Shown in pieces: positions 7,660 through 15,437 of a stretch of 64,000 nt of DNA; the first letter of the stretch is position 1; each line of letters begins with the position of its first letter. The position numbers were made by a program, and so were the translations under genes. Source of the DNA: Paraburkholderia dioscoreae. GTDB taxonomy: Bacteria; Pseudomonadota; Gammaproteobacteria; Burkholderiales; Burkholderiaceae. The stretch is taken from contig NZ_LR699554.1 of the NCBI RefSeq assembly GCF_902459535.1, positions 1,240,001-1,304,000 on the forward strand. The letters are read 5' to 3'. Below the pieces are notes generated by a model. The model was not told the origin of the DNA, did no database searches, and was given only the letters and a program-made list of their open reading frames with translations.

Positions 7660-9321
7660 TCACCAGCTCCTGAAGCGCGCCGGCGGCTCATACAGGCCAC
7701 CCGACCACGTCACCAGATCGTCGATGCTGCGCGCCGCCAGCAGCGAGCGCTTGGCCTCGCCGCGACGAATGCCCAGATCCTCCGGATACGCGACGATGCC
7801 GCGCCGGCGCAACTCCGAGGTCTTCTCCGGTTTGGCGCGCAGTCCGATCGGCGTTACGCCGGCCACGGCGGCGATCGCCGCGCGCCGCTCGTCGATGCCT
7901 TCGGCCTTGTGCAGATGCGCGATGCCTTCCTCGGTGACGACGTGGCTGACGTCGTCGCCATAGATCATCACGGGTGCGATCGGCATGCCGCTTTTCGCGC
8001 CGACCGCGACGGCGTCGAGTTCATCGACAAAGGTCGGCTCGCCGCCTTTCTTGTAGGTCTCGGCCATCTGCACGACGAGTTTGTGGCCGCGCGACACCGG
8101 GCCCTCGTCGCGCAGCAGCTTGAGCCACGCTTCGCTCGAATGACGCCGGCCGCGCGGATCGTGGCCCATGTTCGGCGCGCCGCCGAACCCGGCCAGACGC
8201 CCGCGCGTGACGGTCGACGAATTCGCGTCCGCATCGATCTGCAGGGTAGAGCCGATGAACAGATCGACGCCGTATTGCCCGGCCAGCTGGCACAGCACGC
8301 GGTTCGAGCGCAGGCTGCCGTCGTTGCCGGTGAAGAACACGTCGGGACGCGCCTCGATATACGCCTCCATGCCGACCTCGCTGCCGAAGCAATGAATGCT
8401 GTCGACCCAGCCCGATTCGATCGCGGGAATCATGGTGGGGTGCGGATTGAGCGTCCAGTTGCGGCAGATCTTGCCCTTCAGGCCGAGCGATTCGCCGTAG
8501 GTGGGCAGCAGCAGTTCGATCGCGGCCGTATCGAAACCGATGCCGTGATTCAGCGACGTTACGCCGTACGGTTCGTAGATGCCGCGAATCACCATCATCG
8601 CCGTGAGCACCTGCAGGTCGCCGATATGGCGCGGATCGCGCGTGAACAGCGGCTCGACGGCGAACGGCCGGTCCGCCTGCACGACCACGTCGACCCATGA
8701 ACCCGGAATGTCGACGCGCGGCAGTTCGTCGACGATCTCGTTGACCTGCACGATCACGATGCCATGACGGAACGCGGCAGCCTCGGCGATGGTGGGCGTG
8801 TCTTCGGTATTCGCGCCGGTGTACAGATTGCCGTGACGGTCGGCCTTTTCCGCGCACAGCAGCGCGACGTGCGGCGTGAGATCCACGAACATGCGCGCGT
8901 ACAACTCGACGTAGGTATAGATCGCGCCGATTTCCAGCTGGCCATCTTCGAGCAGTTGCGCGACCCGCAGACTCTGCGGGCCGGCAAACGAGAAATCGAC
9001 CTTGTGCGCGATGCCGCGCTCGAATAGCGTCAGGTGCTCGGGACGGCCAATGCTCGAAATCAGCAGATGCACGTCGTGAATCTTTTGCGGATCGACCCTG
9101 GCGAACGAGCGGGACAGGAAGTCGGCCTGCTTCTGGTTGTCGCCTTCGAGCGCGACGCGATCGCCCGGTCGAATCAGCGTTTCGAGCGCATCGACGATGC
9201 GGCCCGGCGGCAGCACGCCGTCTTCGAGCCAGGGGGCGATGGCCGCGAGGCGACGGTTCTTTTCGTCGCGGCGCGTGGTCCACGAACGCGCGGGGGGGGC
9301 GGTTTCAGCGGGTCGGTTCAT
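7660..9321 (-). CDS. mdcA: Malonate decarboxylase alpha subunit (acetyl-S-ACP:malonate ACP transferase)
   Basis: A 553-residue CoA-transferase-like subunit that swaps malonate for acetate on the carrier protein thioester, releasing acetate. Family length and conserved blocks are present, for example PGDRVALEGDNQKQADFLSR near the N-terminus, NWTLNPHPTMIPAIESGW, and NMGHDPRGRRHSSEAW in the second half. It is the first gene of the operon, with GAGAG before the ATG at 9321, and lies ten bases after the regulator's stop codon, so the regulator may be co-transcribed. Confidence 0.96.
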   Translation of the reverse strand: MNRPAETAPPARSWTTRRDEKNRRLAAIAPWLEDGVLPPGRIVDALETLIRPGDRVALEGDNQKQADFLSRSFARVDPQKIHDVHLLISSIGRPEHLTLFERGIAHKVDFSFAGPQSLRVAQLLEDGQLEIGAIYTYVELYARMFVDLTPHVALLCAEKADRHGNLYTGANTEDTPTIAEAAAFRHGIVIVQVNEIVDELPRVDIPGSWVDVVVQADRPFAVEPLFTRDPRHIGDLQVLTAMMVIRGIYEPYGVTSLNHGIGFDTAAIELLLPTYGESLGLKGKICRNWTLNPHPTMIPAIESGWVDSIHCFGSEVGMEAYIEARPDVFFTGNDGSLRSNRVLCQLAGQYGVDLFIGSTLQIDADANSSTVTRGRLAGFGGAPNMGHDPRGRRHSSEAWLKLLRDEGPVSRGHKLVVQMAETYKKGGEPTFVDELDAVAVGAKSGMPIAPVMIYGDDVSHVVTEEGIAHLHKAEGIDERRAAIAAVAGVTPIGLRAKPEKTSELRRRGIVAYPEDLGIRRGEAKRSLLAARSIDDLVTWSGGLYEPPARFRSW

Positions 9322-9330
9322 CGGCTTCTC

Positions 9331-10104
9331 TCAGTTCCCGGTGATGGCGCGCGGGGGTCTGCCGCGCGGCCTGGGTTGATTCGCGTGCGCGGCTTCGGCC
9401 TGTGCGCGCTCGGTCAGGAAACGGTAAAGCAGGTCGCCCGTGCCCAGCAGATGCGCAACGACCAACTGCTGCGCGGCGGGAATGTCGCGGCGCTGCACGG
9501 CATCGAGCAGGGCGGCATGTTCATTGTCGGACTCGCCCTTGTAGGACGGCAAGCCGAACTTCAGGCGCAGATATCTTTCACCGCGCCGGTGCAGCGTGCC
9601 GATCATGTCCTCGAGTTGCGGACGGGCGGCGGGCCCATACAGGCTCATGTGAAACGCGACATTGCGCTCGACGTAGAGCGATGGGTCGGCCTCGCGTTCG
9701 GCGGCTCGGCACAGCCTGGCACTTTCGCGCAGCGTGGCGGCGGTGTGACGGGGAATGGCGAGCCCGATGGCGAGGCTCTCCAGCGCCGAGCGGATCTCGT
9801 AGATTTCGCGCGCTTCTTCCGCTGACAAAGGCGCGACCGTGGCGCCCTTATGAACCGCGGCTTTGGCCCAACCCTCGCTCTCCAGCTGACGCAAGGCCTC
9901 GCGCACGGGAATTGCGCTGACAGAAAAGTGCCGCGCGATCGCGTCCTGCCGCAGCGGCGCGCCAGGCGCCAGCGTGCCGTTGACAATCGCCTCACGCAGC
10001 GCCTCCGCGATGACGCGGGACGCGCTCTCACGCGGCGGCGCCGCGGGTAAGAGCGGGCTGCGCGCCGGGGCGTCCAGGGGAAAACCATCTATTACATCGT
10101 TCAT
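9331..10104 (-). CDS. GntR/FCD transcriptional regulator of the malonate operon
   Basis: A 257-residue FadR-subfamily regulator. A winged helix at about 28-92 (RQDAIARHFSVSAIPVREALRQLE) is followed by an all-helical FCD ligand domain with His/Asp metal-ligand positions (ERNVAFHMSLY; DNEHAALLDAVQRRD). Position and family match MdcY, the GntR-type regulator described for Acinetobacter mdc genes, so a role in malonate-responsive control of mdcA-H is likely but inferred. It is in line with mdcA (nine-base gap) and divergent from the MFS carrier, with an AT-rich imperfect palindrome over its own start. Confidence 0.9.
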   Translation of the reverse strand: MNDVIDGFPLDAPARSPLLPAAPPRESASRVIAEALREAIVNGTLAPGAPLRQDAIARHFSVSAIPVREALRQLESEGWAKAAVHKGATVAPLSAEEAREIYEIRSALESLAIGLAIPRHTAATLRESARLCRAAEREADPSLYVERNVAFHMSLYGPAARPQLEDMIGTLHRRGERYLRLKFGLPSYKGESDNEHAALLDAVQRRDIPAAQQLVVAHLLGTGDLLYRFLTERAQAEAAHANQPRPRGRPPRAITGN

Positions 10105-10125
10105 GATATCAAATATTATATATGA
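10101..10125. promoter_or_regulatory. AT-rich imperfect palindrome, putative operator of the malonate regulator
   Basis: A 25-base AT-only island in GC-rich surroundings: TCATGATAT at 10101-10109 faces ATATATGA at 10118-10125 across a short AT spacer. It covers the regulator's start codon and lies in the divergent gap to the MFS gene, where an autoregulatory GntR site would be expected. No binding evidence. Confidence 0.4.
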
Positions 10126-10182
10126 AAAGACGCGATTTACAGGCGGGCAAACCCGAAATTTTTTTCGCCGCTCTGTCCGCGA

Positions 10183-10212
10183 CGTCCTCTGACCGACGGT
10201 CTTGCGAGGACG
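10183..10212. promoter_or_regulatory. Nested inverted repeat before the malonate-locus MFS gene
   Basis: Outer arms CGTCCTC (10183-10189) and GAGGACG (10206-10212) enclose an inner GACCG-A-CGGTC (10191-10201). It lies about 75 bases before the MFS start and could be an operator or a leader hairpin. Confidence 0.3.
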
Positions 10213-10285
10213 CCCGGTTCATCGACAAACGCGCTAATCCGTTGTTTTTCGTTACGTACGCCAACCATTGGACCGGAGGAGCATG

Positions 10286-11584
10286 ATGAATTCACTAACC
10301 GACCGCACGTCGGTCACGCGGCGCCGCACGCCGCTGAATCGTTCGCAGATCGCAGGTTTCTGGGGCGCGTGGGCAGGCTGGACGCTCGACGGGATGGACT
10401 CGTTCATCTACGCGCTGGTGTTGACGCCGGCTTTGACCGAGCTGCTGCCGCGCTCGGGTTATGCGGCCACGCCGGCGAATGTCGGTCTCGCCGGCTCGAT
10501 CCTGTTCGCACTGTTTCTGGTCGGGTGGGGGCTGTCGTTCATCTGGGGGCCGCTCGCCGATCGCTTCGGCCGCACCAAGGTGCTGGCCGGCACCATCTTC
10601 ACGTTCGCGATTTTCACGGGGCTCGCGGCGACCTCGCACAACGTATGGGAGCTCGGCATCTATCGCTTCATTGCGGGTGTCGGCATCGGCGGCGAGTGGG
10701 CGCTGGCCGGCACGTATGTAGCGGAAGCGTGGCCGGAAGATCGCCGCAAGATGGGTGCCGGTTATCTGCAAACGGGCTACTACGCCGGCTTCTTCCTCGC
10801 CGCGGCGCTGAACTACACGGTCGGCGTGCATTACGGCTGGCGCGCGATGTTCCTGACCGGCGCGGTGCCGGTGGTGGTCGCGATTCTGATCCTGCTGCGC
10901 GTGAAGGAGTCGGAGAAGTGGCAGAAGGCCGAGGCGCGCCCCGTACGCACCAAGCCGCTGCGCGAAATCATGGGGCCGGTGTATCGACGCCGCACCTGGG
11001 TCGCATGCATCCTGCTGACGATCGCCATCATCGGGCTGTGGGCCGGCGCGGTGTACGAACCGTCCGCCGTGATCCAACTGGCGACCAAGGCCGGCATGGC
11101 CAAAAACGACGCGATCAGAACGGCGTCGCTGGCCACGGGGCTCCTGTCCATCGCGACGATTCTCGGCTGTCTTGCGTTGCCGCCGCTCGCCGAGCGCATC
11201 GGCCGCAAGAAGACGCTGGCGATTTACTTTCTGGGTATGGCGATAGCCATCGTCGGCAGTTTCGGCTGGGCGTTCTACTTGCCCAATGGACTCGCGCCGT
11301 TCATCGCGTGGCTCTTCGTGCTGGGGTTCTTCGGCGGCAATTTCGCGCTGTTCAGCCTGTGGTTGCCGGAGCAGTTCGAAACCCGCGTGCGGGCGACGGC
11401 GTTTGCGTTCTGCACCTCGTTCGGGCGGTTCGTCGGCGCGGGCGTCAACTTTCTGCTCGGCGCGGCGGTGCTGCATATGCATACGCTCGGCGTGCCGGTG
11501 GCGCTGACGGCGCTCGTGTTTATCGTCGGCCTGTTCGTGATTCCGTTCGCGCCGGAGACGAAGGGCGAGGTGTTGCCGCAGTGA
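10286..11584 (+). CDS. MFS transporter, metabolite:H+ symporter-like; probable malonate-locus carrier
   Basis: A 432-residue 12-helix major facilitator. The A-loop motif GPLADRFGRTKVL follows helix 2, and AGVGIGGEWALAGTYVAE marks helix 4 and the acid/sugar symporter branch; a matching AERIGRKKTL loop lies in the second half. Start: GGAGGA at 10275-10280 is followed by two adjacent ATGs (10283, 10286); the second has better spacing. Divergent from the mdc regulator. Known mdc operons often carry the mdcLM permease genes, which are missing here, so this carrier may import malonate. That is inference. Confidence 0.85.
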   Translation: MNSLTDRTSVTRRRTPLNRSQIAGFWGAWAGWTLDGMDSFIYALVLTPALTELLPRSGYAATPANVGLAGSILFALFLVGWGLSFIWGPLADRFGRTKVLAGTIFTFAIFTGLAATSHNVWELGIYRFIAGVGIGGEWALAGTYVAEAWPEDRRKMGAGYLQTGYYAGFFLAAALNYTVGVHYGWRAMFLTGAVPVVVAILILLRVKESEKWQKAEARPVRTKPLREIMGPVYRRRTWVACILLTIAIIGLWAGAVYEPSAVIQLATKAGMAKNDAIRTASLATGLLSIATILGCLALPPLAERIGRKKTLAIYFLGMAIAIVGSFGWAFYLPNGLAPFIAWLFVLGFFGGNFALFSLWLPEQFETRVRATAFAFCTSFGRFVGAGVNFLLGAAVLHMHTLGVPVALTALVFIVGLFVIPFAPETKGEVLPQ

Positions 11585-11682
11585 AGTTGGCCGTTTGGCC
11601 GAGTGGCGGGCAGAACTGCAAGCGGGCATCCTTTCCATCCGTTAGAGACGTAGTTTTTTCTACAGTTTCGAATGGCCCAATC

Positions 11683-11700
11683 TGTACAGGATCCGGTACA
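11683..11700. promoter_or_regulatory. TGTACA-type palindrome at the toxin-antitoxin promoter
   Basis: TGTACaGGATCCgGTACA reads as an 18-base palindrome with one mismatched pair. The next bases complete a TACAAT -10-like hexamer (11697-11702). YefM family operators are known to contain TGTACA cores, so this is a plausible autoregulatory site for the antitoxin about 150 bases downstream. I see no good -35 hexamer. Confidence 0.5.
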
Positions 11701-11706
11701 ATGATT

Positions 11707-11746
11707 GCCGGTGGCTCGAGGTGCCTTTTTGCCTCGAGCCACCGGC
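11707..11746 (+). other. Perfect 15-bp stem-loop in the yefM leader
   Basis: GCCGGTGGCTCGAGG (11707-11721) is exactly complementary to 11732-11746, with a 10-base loop containing five T. No T-run follows the second arm, so it is not a standard terminator. If transcription starts just after the TACAAT hexamer, this would be the 5' end of the toxin-antitoxin mRNA. Confidence 0.6.
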
Positions 11747-11815
11747 TTTGCATATGGTCGCGCTTCGTACGGGCATCCGTCGACAGTGGAATCGTCCCTA
11801 ACTTTTGACAGGAGC

Positions 11816-11838
11816 GACTGGAGGGCAACCTCCCAGTC
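11816..11838 (+). other. GNRA-capped hairpin before the antitoxin ribosome site
   Basis: GACTGGAGG (11816-11824) pairs with CCTCCCAGTC (11829-11838) with one bulged base, leaving a GCAA tetraloop inside a G-C closing pair. It ends one base before AGGA of the yefM ribosome site (start at 11849), so it could affect translation. Confidence 0.4.
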
Positions 11839-11848
11839 AGGAAAACGA

Positions 11849-12142
11849 ATGAACGTCCTTACTTATAGCGAGGCGCGTGCCGGCTTTAAGCAGGCGATGG
11901 ACGACGTCTGCCGCGATCACATGCCCATGCTGATCACGAGGCAGACGGGCGAAAACGTGGTCATGGTTTCGCTCGAGGATTTCAATGCGATGCAGGAGAC
12001 CCTGTATCTGCTGAGTTCGTCGAAGAACGCCCAGCGGCTCGCCCGATCTATCGCTCAACTGAACGCCGGCGGTGCGACTGCGCGCGAACTGCTGACCGAT
12101 GAACAGACACAAAAGCCGCAACGAGGAGGCCGCAAGGGCTGA
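11849..12142 (+). CDS. yefM: YefM/Phd-family antitoxin
   Basis: A 97-residue antitoxin. It has the typical N-terminal DNA-binding fold start MNVLTYSEARAGFKQAMDDVC, then the LITRQTGENVVMVSLEDFNAMQETLYLLSS block shared by YefM proteins, then a polar C-terminal tail that would wrap the toxin. The ATG at 11849 matches the family start and follows AGGA at 11839-11842. It is the first gene of a two-gene operon with yoeB, and normally represses its own operon together with the toxin. Confidence 0.93.
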   Translation: MNVLTYSEARAGFKQAMDDVCRDHMPMLITRQTGENVVMVSLEDFNAMQETLYLLSSSKNAQRLARSIAQLNAGGATARELLTDEQTQKPQRGGRKG

Positions 12143-12404
12143 CAGCATTTTTATGTTCACCGACGACGCGTGGGACGATTACCTGTATTGGCAAGAGACC
12201 GACCGGAAGGTCGTGCGCAAGATCAATACGCTGCTGGAGGAGTGCAGGCGCGATCCTTATTGCGGCACGGGGAAGCCAGAGGCGTTGATGGGCAGTATGA
12301 ACGGATTGTGGTCGCGCCGTATCACGCTGGCCGACCGCCTTGTCTACTTGCCGCGAGACGGAAAGATCTACGTGATCGCCTGTCGCTTCCACTACGACAG
12401 CTGA
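12099..12404 (+). CDS. yoeB: YoeB-family toxin, ribosome-dependent mRNA interferase
   Basis: The fold is clearly YoeB: DDAWDDYLYWQETDRKVVRKIN, then CGTGKPEAL, GLWSRRIT, RLVY and the C-terminal ACRFHYDS carrying the catalytic His-Tyr. YoeB cuts mRNA at the ribosomal A site when free of YefM. The start is uncertain. The ATG at 12153 gives an 83-residue protein of the usual length but loses the first beta strand (compare KLIW in E. coli) and has no ribosome site. The ATG at 12099 keeps that strand (SIFMFT) but overlaps yefM by 44 bases. I list the outer start. Confidence 0.92.
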   Translation: MNRHKSRNEEAARADSIFMFTDDAWDDYLYWQETDRKVVRKINTLLEECRRDPYCGTGKPEALMGSMNGLWSRRITLADRLVYLPRDGKIYVIACRFHYDS

Positions 12405-12410
12405 GCGAAA

Positions 12411-12434
12411 CCGGGTGAAAACACCCGGGTTTTT
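12411..12434 (+). terminator. Rho-independent terminator of yefM-yoeB
   Basis: CCGGGTG (12411-12417), AAAA loop, CACCCGG (12422-12428), one G, then five T. It begins seven bases after the yoeB stop. Confidence 0.85.
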
Positions 12435-12470
12435 ATGCAGCGCTTCGACCCGGCCGGGCGCACCGGCATC

Positions 12471-13391
12471 TCAATCCACCTGCCGCCGCGCCCGCCAGCC
12501 AGGCCGCAGCATCGAAAGCAGCGGCCATCCGAGATTCACGCCCAGACTCGCCACCACGATCAACACCATGCCCGTAAGTTGCGGGATGGACAACGCCCGT
12601 CCGTACACAACGGCATCGACCACGATCGCGGTCAGCGGATACACGAACAGCAATACGGCGATGACCGGCGTGCTCAGCTTGGGCAACGCGCCGTAAATCA
12701 GCACATACGACAGCCCCGTGTGCAGCACGCCCATGCCGACCAGCCAGAACCACTGCATCGGGCTAATATGCGCGGCGGTGAGCGGCGCGATGAACGGCAG
12801 GCACACGACACCGACCGCGCACTGCGTGAGCGTCAGCAGATGCGGGCGCAAACCGCCGAGCCCTTTGGCGATCAACGTGACGCTCGCGTACAGCACCGAA
12901 CCGACCAGCGCTTCGCCGACGCCGATCAGATAGCTCGTATGGTCCTGCAAATTCTGCGTGGCCGCGACGCCCGACGCGAGTACGAGTCCCGCGAAAGCGG
13001 CCGCGATCCAGCCGAGCCGGTCCATGCCGAGCCGCTCGTTGAACAACGCAGCGCCGATCAGCACGACCCAGAACGGCTGCACATGAAACACCACGGTGGC
13101 GACCGCGATGCTGGTGCGATGAATCGCGTCGAAGAAACCGACCCACTGCGTGACCATCAGCACGCCCGTGATCAGTGCCAGCGTGACGGTGCGTCGCGTG
13201 AAATGCGCGTGCGTGAAGAAGCCTTTCCACGCGCAATACGCGGCCAGCGAGAGAAAGCCGAACAGGCAGCGAAAGAACACCAGCACTAGCGCACCGAGCT
13301 GTGCTTCCTCGACGAAGATGCCGAGCGTGCCCATCAGAAGCCCGCCGCAGGCCAGCGTGATGGCGCCTTGTTGACGTTCGGTGAGGGACAT
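12471..13391 (-). CDS. EamA-family (DMT superfamily) metabolite exporter
   Basis: A 306-residue inner-membrane protein with ten predicted hydrophobic helices arranged as two EamA repeats (about 10-140 and 150-290), typical of drug/metabolite efflux proteins of the RhaT/EamA type. The start is the ATG at 13391 (MSLTERQQGAI), the first that gives a family-like N-terminus directly before helix 1; open frame upstream of it encodes nothing recognisable. Divergent from a LysR regulator with a 102-base gap holding a 7-bp inverted repeat, so the two are probably a regulator/exporter pair. Substrate unknown; amino-acid-like compounds are common for the family. Confidence 0.9.
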   Translation of the reverse strand: MSLTERQQGAITLACGGLLMGTLGIFVEEAQLGALVLVFFRCLFGFLSLAAYCAWKGFFTHAHFTRRTVTLALITGVLMVTQWVGFFDAIHRTSIAVATVVFHVQPFWVVLIGAALFNERLGMDRLGWIAAAFAGLVLASGVAATQNLQDHTSYLIGVGEALVGSVLYASVTLIAKGLGGLRPHLLTLTQCAVGVVCLPFIAPLTAAHISPMQWFWLVGMGVLHTGLSYVLIYGALPKLSTPVIAVLLFVYPLTAIVVDAVVYGRALSIPQLTGMVLIVVASLGVNLGWPLLSMLRPGWRARRQVD

Positions 13392-13466
13392 GCGCCGTGG
13401 TCTCCTTGATCTGATGTCGCGAGTATTGCGCGGCTTGCACGGCTCCGACAAACGAATTAAATTGAG

Positions 13467-13486
13467 CAATTCCATAAGCGGAATTG
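13467..13486. promoter_or_regulatory. Inverted repeat, candidate LysR box
   Basis: CAATTCC (13467-13473) and GGAATTG (13480-13486) are perfect complements separated by six bases. They lie in the divergent gap between the LysR gene (start 13494) and the EamA exporter, where LysR-type proteins usually bind. Confidence 0.5.
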
Positions 13487-13493
13487 ATGAATC

Positions 13494-14366
13494 ATGCACC
13501 CCGAATTCGACGTCGATCTGCTGCGCACCTTCGTCGCGGTAGTGGAAACGGGCAGCTTCACGAAGGCGTCGGCGACCGTGCATCGCTCGCAGGCGGCCGT
13601 CAGCATGCAGATCAAGCGGCTCGAAACCATGCTCGGCACAACGCTGTTCGCCCGCAACACGCGCAATCTGTCGCTCACGCGGCCGGGCAATACGTTGCTC
13701 GAATACGCGCGGCGCGTGCTGGCGTTGCATGAGGAGGCGTGGTCGGCGATCGTGCGGCCCGAAGTCACCGGCCGCGTGGTGCTCGGCGCACCGGATGATT
13801 ACGTCTCCTCGCTGCTGTCGCCCGTGTTGCGGCGTTTTTCGAATCTGTATCCGCACGTGGAGATCGAGATCGTCTGCGCGCAGAGCACGTCGCTCGCGCC
13901 GATGCTGGCCGATAACAAGATCGATCTCGCTTTCGTCACGCGCGACCGCAAGTTGCGCGGCGAATTCGTGCGCAGCGAGCCGATGGTGTGGGTGGGCGCG
14001 TCGCTGGACACGCCGGTGCTGGCGGCGTCGCCGCTGCCGGTGGGACTCTATGAGCCGGGCTGCGTGGCGCGCCAGCATACGCTGGCCGCGCTGGACGGCG
14101 CGCGGATCCGCTATCGCGCGGCATTCAGCAGCGCAAGCCTGATGGGACTGGTGGCAACCGTGGATGCGGGTTTGTCGGTGATTGCGCTCACGCGTTGCAG
14201 CGTGCCGCCGCGGCTAACGATTCTCGGTGAGGCGCAAGGCCTGCCGAAGATCGCGCCGCTGGAAATCGTGGTGGCGCGCAGCGCCAAGTCGGATCGGCCG
14301 ACCTGCGATTATCTGGCCGCGCAGATGATGCAGGATCTGTCGCAGCGGCCTCAGGCTCGCGCGTAA
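13494..14366 (+). CDS. LysR-family transcriptional regulator
   Basis: A 290-residue LTTR. The N-terminal helix-turn-helix is clear (VETGSFTKASATVHRSQAAVSMQIKRLE, about 18-45), followed by a linker helix and a periplasmic-binding-protein-like effector domain from about residue 90. The start is the ATG at 13494, giving the short family-typical lead MHPEFDVDLLRTF. It is transcribed away from the EamA exporter and probably controls it; the effector is unknown. The 3' end is convergent with fbpC. Confidence 0.92.
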   Translation: MHPEFDVDLLRTFVAVVETGSFTKASATVHRSQAAVSMQIKRLETMLGTTLFARNTRNLSLTRPGNTLLEYARRVLALHEEAWSAIVRPEVTGRVVLGAPDDYVSSLLSPVLRRFSNLYPHVEIEIVCAQSTSLAPMLADNKIDLAFVTRDRKLRGEFVRSEPMVWVGASLDTPVLAASPLPVGLYEPGCVARQHTLAALDGARIRYRAAFSSASLMGLVATVDAGLSVIALTRCSVPPRLTILGEAQGLPKIAPLEIVVARSAKSDRPTCDYLAAQMMQDLSQRPQARA

Positions 14367-15409
14367 GCCGTCACCTCGCCGTCCACCGCGAGCCGCACCT
14401 GCTCGCCCGGCCGCGGACAAAGATAACCGGGCACGCGCGCGCGGACCATCGTCCGCGTGTCGGAACGCAACTGCAGCGCGACGCCCGCGTCCTGCCCCTG
14501 GAAGGTCACTTCGGTGACCACGGCGTCGTGAATCCCCGCGCCGTCGGGCATCGTTTCTTCGGCGCGCAGCAGGCGGATCTGCTCGGGCCGCACCATCACA
14601 TCGACCGCGCCCTGGCCGACCGGCCCGGATAACGGCAACTCGCCCAGTTCACAGCTCACGCGGTCCTGCCTCACCACGCCCGGCAACAACACCGCTTCGC
14701 CGACGAACGACGCCAGCTCGCGCGTCACCGGCCGGCGATAGAGCGTTTCCGGCGTCGCCGTCTGGATCAGCCGGCCGTTCCATAGGACCGCCACTTCATG
14801 CCCGAGCGACAACGCCTCGGATTGATCGTGCGTCACCAGCACGGCTGTCGCACCGGTCGCGGCCAGCGCGCTGGCCACGGCTTGCCGGGTTTCGAGCCGC
14901 AACGCGGCGTCGAGCGACGAGAAGGGCTCGTCGAGCATCACCAGCGTAGGCGACGGCGCGAGCGCGCGCGCCAGCGCGACGCGTTGCTGCTGGCCGCCCG
15001 ATAGCTGTTGCGGCGCGCGTTCGCCGAAGTTCGCCGGCAAGCCGACCAGCTCCAGCAACTCGGCCACGCGATGCCGTGCGCGGCGTTGCGCGCGCGGCAG
15101 GCCGAACACGATGTTGTCCGCCACGGACAGATGTGGAAACAGCGCGCCTTCCTGCGGCACGTAGCCGATATGGCGCTGTTCCGACGGCACATGCAGACCG
15201 TCGCCGGCCACGCGGCGGCCGTCGATCTCGACACTGCCGTTATCCGCGCGTTCGAAACCGCACAAGAGGCGCAGCAGGGTGGTCTTGCCGCTGCCCGACG
15301 GACCGAGCAGCGCGAGCAGCATGCCGCGCTCGACGGACAGGTCGATGCCGTGCAGCACCGGCAGGCCGTCGAATGATTTTTGCAGCCCGCGGATACGAAG
15401 TTCGCTCAT
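14351..15409 (-). CDS. fbpC: Ferric iron ABC transporter ATP-binding protein, FbpC-like
   Basis: A 352-residue ABC ATPase of the Fe3+/thiamine/polyamine (CUT1-like) type. Walker A GPSGSGKTT, signature LSGGQQQRVALARAL, Walker B LVMLDEPFSSLD and the switch His in VTHDQSE are intact. A C-terminal TOBE-like regulatory domain follows (about 240-350). The start is the ATG at 15409 (MSELRIRG). It follows the permease gene with a 28-base gap and is the last gene of the iron operon. It energises import of ferric iron delivered by the binding protein. Confidence 0.9.
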   Translation of the reverse strand: MSELRIRGLQKSFDGLPVLHGIDLSVERGMLLALLGPSGSGKTTLLRLLCGFERADNGSVEIDGRRVAGDGLHVPSEQRHIGYVPQEGALFPHLSVADNIVFGLPRAQRRARHRVAELLELVGLPANFGERAPQQLSGGQQQRVALARALAPSPTLVMLDEPFSSLDAALRLETRQAVASALAATGATAVLVTHDQSEALSLGHEVAVLWNGRLIQTATPETLYRRPVTRELASFVGEAVLLPGVVRQDRVSCELGELPLSGPVGQGAVDVMVRPEQIRLLRAEETMPDGAGIHDAVVTEVTFQGQDAGVALQLRSDTRTMVRARVPGYLCPRPGEQVRLAVDGEVTAYARA

Positions 15410-15437
15410 GAAAATCCGATGGTAAAAGCGCGGCGCG

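Noticed and set aside
11707..11746. Calling the 15-bp stem-loop a terminator for the malonate-locus carrier gene
   Set aside because: The T residues are in the loop and not after the stem, and a promoter-like element with a TGTACA palindrome lies just upstream.
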